From Alphaproteobacteria bacterium (lineage in GTDB: Bacteria > Pseudomonadota > Alphaproteobacteria > Puniceispirillales > Puniceispirillaceae): a stretch of DNA of 21,325 bases. The notes under the pieces were generated by a model. The model did no database searches, was not told the origin of the DNA, and saw only the letters and a program-made list of their open reading frames with translations. Location: positions 1-21,325 of the forward strand of contig WTHY01000142.1 in assembly GCA_011522945.1 (NCBI GenBank), in the 5' to 3' direction. Of this stretch, positions 15,801 through 21,325 are shown piece after piece. Made by a program: the position numbers and the translations under genes. Position 1 is the first letter of the stretch; each line of letters begins with the position of its first letter.

Positions 15801-16998
15801 GCATAACCATCCTTGGCTTACAATTATCGGCATGGATGCAGGCGGGTTTGATACCCTGTCTGCTGATGCCAATACGGCTATTCACAACGCCACAGTTATC
15901 ATGGGTCCTGAGCGCCATATTTCAATGCTGCCTGATCTACCAGCAAAAATAGTTGCTTGGCCAGTCCCCTTTTCAGATGGAATAGAAAAGCTTAGCAGAT
16001 TTCGAGGCCAGCCAACTGTTATATTAACCTCAGGCGATCCATTCTGGTATGGCGCAGGCAGCGTTATCACAAAGAATTTTGAGACCTCCGAATGGGTGGC
16101 AATTCCTGCACAATCTAGCTTTTCCCTCGCCGCAAATAGACTTGGCTGGTCAATAGAAAAGACAAAAATACTTGGACTGCACGCAGCACCATTTTCAAGA
16201 TTAAGGCCATTTTTACATGCGGGAACAAGAATTCTGGCAACTGTTCGAGATGGTGATGCCGTTCACGCACTTGCAGCCTATCTTTGCAAGGCAGGTTTCG
16301 GTAAAACAGGCCTGTCTATATTAGAAGCTCTGGGCGGCACTAATGAGACATGCACACGCATAAATGCGGATAGCCTAGGTGCTACAAAAATACAGCATCC
16401 CGTGATGGTAGGACTAGATATATCAGGCTCAGGACAGCAGATGAGTCTGGCCTCTGGACGCGCTGATGATTGGTTTGAACATGATGGACAAATCACCAAA
16501 CAACCTGTGCGCGCCCTGACATTGAGCGCCCTTGCCCCAACACCAGGAGCGTATTTATGGGATTTAGGCGCCGGGTCCGGCTCTATTGCCATAGAATGGC
16601 TATTATCTGGTCCAGATATGAAAGCGACTGCTGTTGAAAAGCATGCAGAGCGCGCTCAAAGAATTCGTCAAAATGCGGCTAATTTAGGCGTAGATTGGCT
16701 AGAGGTTGTTGAAGACACATCTTTAAATAGCATTGAAAGCTTGCCAACACCGGACGTTGTTTTCATCGGTGGTGGTCTAAAGCGAGATTTATTAGATGCC
16801 TTATGGAATCTTCTTCCCGCAGGAACAAAAATTGTTGCGAATGGTGTTACATTAGAAACTGATGCGCTTCTCATTGCGGCACAGGCTGAATTTGGTGGCG
16901 ATTTGATGCGCATTGAGCTGTCCAACATGTCTTCAATAGGCACGTTGCGGGGATGGAAAGCCGCATACCCGATTACACAATGGATCGTTAGACGCTGA
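15799..16998 (+). CDS. cobL: Precorrin-6B C5,15-methyltransferase (decarboxylating), CbiE-CbiT fusion
   Basis: CobL methylates C5 and C15 of precorrin-6B and decarboxylates the C12 acetate, giving precorrin-8X. From the ATG at 15799 it has 399 residues (P. denitrificans CobL: 413). Residues ~1-200 are a CbiE-like tetrapyrrole methylase: PWLTIIGMDAGGFDTLS, GPERHISMLPD and TSGDPFWYGAG. Residues ~215-399 are a CbiT-like Rossmann methyltransferase: DGQITKQPVRALTLSALAP and the SAM loop LWDLGAGSGSIAIEW (about 253-267), then VFIGGGL. A GTG upstream (15757) could extend the frame, but the family usually begins just before PWL. The start overlaps the divergent cobK start by two bases. Its ribosome-binding site (AAGAG) is weak and distant. 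Confidence 0.95.
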   Translation: MHNHPWLTIIGMDAGGFDTLSADANTAIHNATVIMGPERHISMLPDLPAKIVAWPVPFSDGIEKLSRFRGQPTVILTSGDPFWYGAGSVITKNFETSEWVAIPAQSSFSLAANRLGWSIEKTKILGLHAAPFSRLRPFLHAGTRILATVRDGDAVHALAAYLCKAGFGKTGLSILEALGGTNETCTRINADSLGATKIQHPVMVGLDISGSGQQMSLASGRADDWFEHDGQITKQPVRALTLSALAPTPGAYLWDLGAGSGSIAIEWLLSGPDMKATAVEKHAERAQRIRQNAANLGVDWLEVVEDTSLNSIESLPTPDVVFIGGGLKRDLLDALWNLLPAGTKIVANGVTLETDALLIAAQAEFGGDLMRIELSNMSSIGTLRGWKAAYPITQWIVRR

Positions 16999-17020
16999 TG
17001 CGGTTGGTGAGACGCTGATG
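16990..17020 (+). repeat. 20-bp-spaced direct repeat at the cobL-cobE junction, with six-codon reading frame
   Basis: The 11-mer AGACGCTGATG occurs at 16990-17000 and again at 17010-17020. The first copy carries the cobL stop (TGA 16996-16998) and an overlapping ATG (16998). The second carries the stop of the tiny frame Met-Arg-Leu-Val-Arg-Arg (16998-17018) and the overlapping cobE ATG (17018). Both junctions have the form TGATG, so ribosomes could pass from cobL through the mini-frame to cobE. A short duplication is the simplest origin. Confidence 0.8.
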
Positions 17021-17395
17021 AGTACAAATGTTATCGCAGGGTTCGGCTTTCGGCAGATTGCGACTGTTTCAAGCTTAATAGACGCCTTGGAACGAGCGTC
17101 AAATGGCATTGAAATTACAGGCCTTGCTAGTCCAACAGACAAATGTGCTCATAAGGCTATGCAAGATTTATCTGCCAAGTTGGATTTGCCGCTTTATCCG
17201 ATTGACCCAGTCGATTTACAAGCTAAAGTCACGCCATCTCTATCACCCGCAGCATTACATGCGAGAGGAACAGGAAGCGTGGCAGAGGCATCAGCTTTGA
17301 TAGCGGCTGGACCAACAGCAATATTGATGCGTAAACGAGAAATTTCAACCGATAGGCTGGCTGTATGTGCCATCGCAAAAGGGGATAAAAAGTGA
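17018..17395 (+). CDS. cobE: Cobalamin biosynthesis protein CobE (CbiG C-terminal domain-like)
   Basis: This small protein of 125 residues matches the CobE / CbiG C-terminal domain. Recognisable parts are VIAGFGFRQIA near the N-terminus, LASPTDKCAH (36-45), and the signature ARGTGSVAEASALIAAG with the following RKREIS and CAIAKGD. CobE is required for B12 synthesis in P. denitrificans. Its reaction is not settled; binding of a corrin intermediate has been proposed. It starts at the second copy of the 20-bp repeat after cobL, with GGTGAG six bases upstream, and its stop overlaps the cobM GTG start (GTGA). It has no signal peptide or membrane segment. Confidence 0.9.
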   Translation: MSTNVIAGFGFRQIATVSSLIDALERASNGIEITGLASPTDKCAHKAMQDLSAKLDLPLYPIDPVDLQAKVTPSLSPAALHARGTGSVAEASALIAAGPTAILMRKREISTDRLAVCAIAKGDKK

Positions 17396-18183
17396 CTGTT
17401 CATTTTATCGGTGCTGGCCCAGGTGCACCAGATTTGCTGACTTTGCGTGGCCAAGCTCTTATCGCCTCCTGCCCTGTCTGCCTTTATGCTGGCTCACTGG
17501 TGCCAGAAGAGATTTTGGGGCATTGTCCTGAAGGAGCAAAAATCATCAATACAGCGCCGCTCGATCTAGATGCGATTATAGCTGAATGTAAGGCTGCCAC
17601 AGATGCTGGTCTTGATGTAGCTCGTTTACATTCTGGCGATCTCTCAATCTGGTCAGCAATGGGTGAACAGCTTCGCAGACTGCGTGCTGAAAATATCCCT
17701 GTTAGCGTTACGCCAGGCGTTCCAAGCTTTGCAGCTGCAGCCGCAGCCTTAGGTACAGAATTGACTTTGCCAGGGGTGGCGCAATCTGTTGTCCTGACAC
17801 GCACACCAGGCCGTGCCTCGGCTATGCCTGATAATGAGACATTAGAAAATTTTGGACGCACCGGCGCTACGCTAGCGATACATTTGTCCATTCATAATAT
17901 TCAAAATGTAGTAGATACGCTCCTACCGATTTATGGTGCTGATTGTCCAGCTGCAATTATTTACCGAGCGAGCTGGCCGGATCAGCAGATTATCCGTGGC
18001 CTTTTATCAACCATCCAATCTGGTCTATCAGAGGATATTGAGCGGACTGCACTCATTCTTGTTGGTCCGACTCTTGGCAGTCAAGATTTTGATGAAAGCT
18101 GCTTATATGCACCAGATTATGACAGGCGGTTCCGTGCGCAATCAGCCGCAGACCCGGCAAGCAGCAATGGCAAGGGTGCATAA
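17392..18183 (+). CDS. cobM: Precorrin-4 C11-methyltransferase
   Basis: CobM methylates C11 of precorrin-4 to give precorrin-5, the substrate of CobF. It has 263 residues. It starts with GTG at 17392, supported by AAAGGGGA six bases upstream and a GTGA overlap with the cobE stop. Motifs are VHFIGAGPGAPDLLTLRG (3-20), YAGSLVPEEIL (34-44), RLHSGDLSIWSAMGEQLRRL (78-97), VTPGVPSFAAAAAALG (104-119) and LTRTPGRASAMPDNE. The YAGSLV and SGDLSIW signatures distinguish CobM/CbiF from the other methylases here. Its TAA stop overlaps the cobB ATG by one base (TAATG). Confidence 0.96.
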   Translation: MTVHFIGAGPGAPDLLTLRGQALIASCPVCLYAGSLVPEEILGHCPEGAKIINTAPLDLDAIIAECKAATDAGLDVARLHSGDLSIWSAMGEQLRRLRAENIPVSVTPGVPSFAAAAAALGTELTLPGVAQSVVLTRTPGRASAMPDNETLENFGRTGATLAIHLSIHNIQNVVDTLLPIYGADCPAAIIYRASWPDQQIIRGLLSTIQSGLSEDIERTALILVGPTLGSQDFDESCLYAPDYDRRFRAQSAADPASSNGKGA

Positions 18184-19631
18184 TGTCTGCACAATTCAAA
18201 ATGACGACAAAAACAAATAGTGGAAATTCTACTCATGGAACGAAACTGGATGTTACAGGACGCAATCGGCAGATGAATGGGGCAACTATGCCTCCTGGTC
18301 TGTTGATATCCGCGCCTAATTCCGGCGCTGGCAAGACTACTGTTATGCTAGGCCTTTTAAGGGCCTTTGCAGATCAGGGTTTATCAGTACAACCCTTTAA
18401 AAGCGGGCCTGATTATATCGACCCAGCTTTCCATTTAGCAGCTTGTGGACGTGCATCATTTAATCTTGATAGCTGGGCCATGCCAAAAGGCTTGCTAGAT
18501 GGCATTGCTGCCAATGCCTTAGGCGCTGATATTATTATTGCAGAAGGATCAATGGGGCTGTTTGATGGCGTTGCCACCAAGGGTGAACACGGTTTCGGCT
18601 CATCTGCCGAAACAGCTAAATGCTTTGGCTGGCCTGTTGTACTTGTTCTGGATATTGGGGGTCAGGCACAATCAGCCGCGGCGACAGCCTTAGGGTTTAA
18701 AGAATTTGCCAAGGACCTACCATTTGCAGGTGTTATATTGAACCGCGTGGCTAGCCCGCGCCATGAGCGCCTTACACGGCTCGGTATGGAAGCAGCAGGC
18801 ATTGACGTTTTAGGTGTCTTGCCACGCCGAAAAGACCTTGCGCTACCAGAAAGACATCTCGGCTTGATACAGGCTGTTGAACATCCTGATCTAGATGCAG
18901 CCATTTCAGATTATGCCACCTTCCTTTCAGAGCATGTTGATTTAGCACGCCTGAAGGCACTTGCGCAGTCTGGCGCTCATCAGACAGATACTGTCTTTAA
19001 GCTACCGCCACCACCTGGCCAGCGCATTGCTTTGGCGAAGGATGCTGCCTTTTCATTTACCTATCCACATCTGCTAGAGCATTGGCGAAAGTCTGGGTCA
19101 GAAATTCTGCCCTTCTCACCTCTTGCCAATGAGGCTCCTGCTGCTAACGCAGATATTATTTGGCTACCTGGCGGGTATCCGGAATTACATGCTGGCACCC
19201 TTGCATCTGCCCAAACATGTTTTAGCGCCATACGCAAACATGCTGAGACACGCCCTGTGCATGGAGAGTGTGGTGGCTATATGGCGCTTGGCACACATCT
19301 GATTGACAAGGATGGCACGGCACATGAAATGCTTGGGCTATTGCGGCTTGTTACCAGCTATGAAAAACGTGCATTCCATCTAGGTTACCGCAGAGCTGAG
19401 CTAAGATCAGATACAAAGATTTTTTCTCATATCTCACATTTGCGTGGACATGAATTCCATTATAGCACAATTCTGGAACAGCCTGATGCGCCACTTTTTG
19501 ATGTTTTTGATGCAAATGGTGATACTGTTGCTGAAACAGGGTCTGTAAATGGCCATGCAACTGGCACATTTTTCCATATGATTTCTGGACATATGGGCTC
19601 AGAGGACAGGCAATCAGGAGTGATGAAATGA
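18183..19631 (+). CDS. cobB: Hydrogenobyrinic acid a,c-diamide synthase (glutamine-hydrolysing)
   Basis: CobB amidates the a and c side chains of hydrogenobyrinic acid, giving the substrate of cobaltochelatase. It has 482 residues. An unusual polar N-terminal extension of about 35 residues precedes the first conserved part, PGLLISAPNSGAGKTT (38-53), the ATP-binding P-loop. Then come FKSGPDYIDPAFH (72-84), EGSMGLFDG (121-129) and, in the C-terminal amidotransferase domain, LPGGYPELH (328-336), GECGGYMALG with Cys363, and FHMISG with His465. The long start at 18183 overlaps the cobM stop and has AAGGG six bases upstream, so I keep it. ATGs at codons 31 and 36 are alternatives. Homologues acting on cobyrinate are called CbiA; the aerobic context supports CobB. 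Confidence 0.95.
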   Translation: MSAQFKMTTKTNSGNSTHGTKLDVTGRNRQMNGATMPPGLLISAPNSGAGKTTVMLGLLRAFADQGLSVQPFKSGPDYIDPAFHLAACGRASFNLDSWAMPKGLLDGIAANALGADIIIAEGSMGLFDGVATKGEHGFGSSAETAKCFGWPVVLVLDIGGQAQSAAATALGFKEFAKDLPFAGVILNRVASPRHERLTRLGMEAAGIDVLGVLPRRKDLALPERHLGLIQAVEHPDLDAAISDYATFLSEHVDLARLKALAQSGAHQTDTVFKLPPPPGQRIALAKDAAFSFTYPHLLEHWRKSGSEILPFSPLANEAPAANADIIWLPGGYPELHAGTLASAQTCFSAIRKHAETRPVHGECGGYMALGTHLIDKDGTAHEMLGLLRLVTSYEKRAFHLGYRRAELRSDTKIFSHISHLRGHEFHYSTILEQPDAPLFDVFDANGDTVAETGSVNGHATGTFFHMISGHMGSEDRQSGVMK

Positions 19632-20377
19632 GTGGTTTTGTCAGTTTCGTCAGTTCCGGCCCTGGCGACCCAGAATTACTAACAGTCAAAGCAGTGAACT
19701 GCCTTAAACAGGCAGATGCTATCCTCTTTGATGATTTGTCCTCTGGTCCCATATTACAACATGCACGCCCTGATGCAGATTTGGTCGGTGTGGGTAAACG
19801 CGCTGGACGACCATCACCTAAACAACATTCTGTGAGCCGTCTTTTAGTAGAATATGCAAAGGCTGGGGGACGTATTGTCCGGCTAAAATCTGGTGATGGT
19901 GGGCTTTTTGGCAGATTAGAAGAAGAGCTGGTTGCTCTGCGTCAGGCAGGCATTGACTATGAAATTATTCCCGGTGTGCCATCGGCTTTTGCGGGCGGTG
20001 CGGCAGCTGGCATTCCATTGACGAGACGACTTACTGCACGCCGCATTCAATTTGTTACAGGTCATGATAGCTCTGGTGAGCTGCCTGATGATCTCAATCT
20101 GTCGGCACTGGCCGATCCGATGGCTACGACAGTTGTATTTATGGGAAAGCGTACCTTTCCCCTACTGCAGAGAGCGTTGGAAGAGCATGGACTTCCTGCC
20201 GACACACCGGCCATGCTAGCAGAAGCTATTTCAACAGCCGACCAGAAGCTCACGCGCACAACCATGGGAGCTCTTGCAGACCAGCTTTCTAACGAGACAA
20301 GCAAAACCCCAGCCCTGATTTACTATGGACCACTCGCAGATCCAGACAAATATGAGGATGGCAGTGATGGCGCTTGA
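19628..20377 (+). CDS. cobA: Uroporphyrinogen-III C-methyltransferase
   Basis: CobA adds methyls at C2 and C7 of uroporphyrinogen III using SAM, giving precorrin-2, the committed step to corrins. It has 249 residues and no CysG-type dehydrogenase/ferrochelatase domain. AGGAG lies 7 bases upstream, and the ATG overlaps the cobB stop (ATGA). Motifs are VSSGPGDPELLTVKAV (8-23), ADAILFDDL (29-37), VGKRAG (55-60), IIPGVPSAFAGGAAAGIPLT (113-132) and FVTGH (142-146). The usual GGDPF.FGRG.EE motif is changed to SGDGGLFGRLEEE (88-100), with Gly in place of the GDP proline. This resembles a CobA variant that I recall from alphaproteobacteria rather than a damaged gene. Confidence 0.94.
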   Translation: MSGFVSFVSSGPGDPELLTVKAVNCLKQADAILFDDLSSGPILQHARPDADLVGVGKRAGRPSPKQHSVSRLLVEYAKAGGRIVRLKSGDGGLFGRLEEELVALRQAGIDYEIIPGVPSAFAGGAAAGIPLTRRLTARRIQFVTGHDSSGELPDDLNLSALADPMATTVVFMGKRTFPLLQRALEEHGLPADTPAMLAEAISTADQKLTRTTMGALADQLSNETSKTPALIYYGPLADPDKYEDGSDGA

Positions 20378-21128
20378 GTTACGCTTGATTGGTATTGGCA
20401 CCGGCAATCCAGATCATGTTACCAAACAAGCCATATCGGCGCTGCAAACCGCTGATGTTATTTTGGTCCCGCGAAAAGGCACAGCCAAGAGTGACCTTGC
20501 TGATCTGAGGCATCAAATATGCGAAGCAGTGCTGCCTGAGAACCGACCGGCGTTAATAGAATTTGATCTGCCAGTGCGCGATCCGGATAAACATTATCTG
20601 AATGCGGTCGATGAATGGCATGATGCCATTGCACTGGTCTGGCAAGACACGCTCGATAAAGCCGAGGCTATCTTGGGGCGTAAGCCAAAATCTGCAGCTC
20701 TGCTCATTTGGGGTGATCCAAGCCTATATGATAGCTCACTTCGAATAGCGGCGCGGTTAAACCCGCAACCAGTTATTTCGGTCATTCCCGGTATCACCTC
20801 TATCCAAGCCCTGACAGCAGCACATAAAATCCCTGTAAATGCACTCGGTGCGCCCTTTATGGTCACAACAGGACGTCAGTTACGAGACGCTGGATTTCCA
20901 GAGGGCACGAATACAGCGATTATTATGCTGGATGGTGAATGCAGTTTTACCCATTTGCACCAACCTGATTTCGATATTTGGTGGGGCGCCTATCTGGGTA
21001 TGGATGTTGAGATCATTAAGTCTGGCAGGCTAGATGCGGTAGCAGATGAGATCATCCAAATGCGCAAGGATGCACGGGCTCAGCAAGGCTGGATAATGGA
21101 CTGTTATCTTTTGCAAAAACGTCCATGA
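20367..21128 (+). CDS. cobF: Precorrin-6A synthase (deacetylating), C1-methyltransferase
   Basis: CobF methylates C1 of precorrin-5 and releases the extruded acetyl unit as acetate, giving precorrin-6A; it is typical of the aerobic route. From the ATG at 20367 it has 253 residues (P. denitrificans: about 261). GAGGA 8 bases upstream supports this start; it overlaps cobA by 11 bp. A longer frame from 20325 would lie deeper inside cobA. Motifs are LRLIGIGTGNPDHVTKQAI (5-23), LIWGDPSLYDSSLRI, VIPGITSIQALTAAHKIP, MVTTGRQLR, IIMLDGECSF and IWWGAYLGMDVEII. It is the last gene of the cobL-cobF run. I see no clear terminator hairpin in the ~200 bp of AT-rich DNA that follows. Confidence 0.95.
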   Translation: MALELRLIGIGTGNPDHVTKQAISALQTADVILVPRKGTAKSDLADLRHQICEAVLPENRPALIEFDLPVRDPDKHYLNAVDEWHDAIALVWQDTLDKAEAILGRKPKSAALLIWGDPSLYDSSLRIAARLNPQPVISVIPGITSIQALTAAHKIPVNALGAPFMVTTGRQLRDAGFPEGTNTAIIMLDGECSFTHLHQPDFDIWWGAYLGMDVEIIKSGRLDAVADEIIQMRKDARAQQGWIMDCYLLQKRP

Positions 21129-21186
21129 TGGATGATTTGAGAATCCACCTAAATTAATAAATTTGCTATTCGGTACGCTTTACAGA

Positions 21187-21195
21187 TTATCCACA
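21187..21195 (+). other. Isolated DnaA-box-like sequence in AT-rich flank
   Basis: TTATCCACA matches the bacterial DnaA-box consensus exactly. It lies in the AT-rich, gene-free stretch after cobF (21129-21325), which also contains ATTATATAAA-like runs near the right edge. Only one perfect box is visible, so this may be chance. An origin or a DnaA-controlled promoter beyond the window edge is possible. Confidence 0.3.
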
Positions 21196-21325
21196 GTTTC
21201 GGAAATCCTACTGAAATTAAATGTATTAACTCATTGTAATATAAAGAATAAATCGTACTTTATTGCCTCGTTTTACCCCCCTTAATTCGCTGTTGATTAT
21301 ATAAACACACAATATATAGTAGTGA

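Noticed and set aside
15024..15806. 260-residue plus-strand open frame opposite cobK
   Set aside because: It has no recognisable motifs, and the minus strand encodes a full, canonical precorrin-6A reductase over the same bases.
1..21325. Mobile element, phage, defence or CRISPR system hidden in the block
   Set aside because: All substantial frames are assigned to B12 enzymes; no transposase, integrase, nuclease or regularly spaced repeats were seen.

Overview
The window is an almost unbroken block of cobalamin (vitamin B12) biosynthesis genes. I recognise 21 protein genes, 20 of them complete; a truncated cobS runs off the left edge. I see no rRNA, tRNA, transposon, phage gene or CRISPR array. 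The pathway is the aerobic, late-cobalt type: oxygen-dependent CobG, deacetylating CobF, hydrogenobyrinate amidase CobB and the ATP-dependent cobaltochelatase subunit CobN. With the moderate base composition and the Pseudomonas denitrificans-like gene set, this points to an alphaproteobacterium. A marine SAR116-type lineage is plausible, but nothing here proves a genus.

Layout, left to right. (1) Minus strand, reading leftward: cobU (kinase/guanylyltransferase), cobT (phosphoribosyltransferase), cobS (cobalamin synthase, truncated), which assemble the nucleotide loop. (2) Plus strand, starting 48 bp from cobU and diverging from it: a histidine phosphatase (probable alpha-ribazole phosphatase), cobD (cbiB-like) and cobC (threonine-phosphate decarboxylase), which supply and attach the aminopropanol arm. 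(3) Minus strand: cobO (adenosyltransferase), then cobQ (cobyric acid synthase). (4) A 327-bp divergent intergenic region rich in small inverted repeats. (5) Plus strand: cobW, cobN, cobG, cobH, cobI, cobJ. (6) cobK alone on the minus strand, fitted between cobJ and cobL with no spacer at either end. (7) Plus strand: cobL, cobE, cobM, cobB, cobA, cobF, mostly joined by overlapping stop and start codons. (8) About 200 bp of AT-rich DNA at the right edge with one DnaA-box-like sequence.

In pathway order: CobA makes precorrin-2 from uroporphyrinogen III; CobI, CobG, CobJ, CobM, CobF, CobK, CobL and CobH convert it to hydrogenobyrinic acid; CobB amidates positions a and c; CobN (with partners encoded elsewhere) inserts cobalt; CobO adenosylates; CobQ adds four amides; CobC and CobD add the aminopropanol arm; CobU, CobT, CobS and the phosphatase build and attach the lower ligand. 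Not seen here: the cobaltochelatase AAA+/VWA subunits (CobS/CobT in P. denitrificans naming), a cobalt reductase, BluB, and B12 or cobalt transporters.

I found no convincing new system. The most unusual points are architectural: the inverted cobK sharing start- and stop-codon bases with its neighbours, a 20-bp duplication that creates a six-codon reading frame between cobL and cobE, and the palindrome-rich cobO/cobW intergenic region, which lacks a recognisable cobalamin riboswitch.
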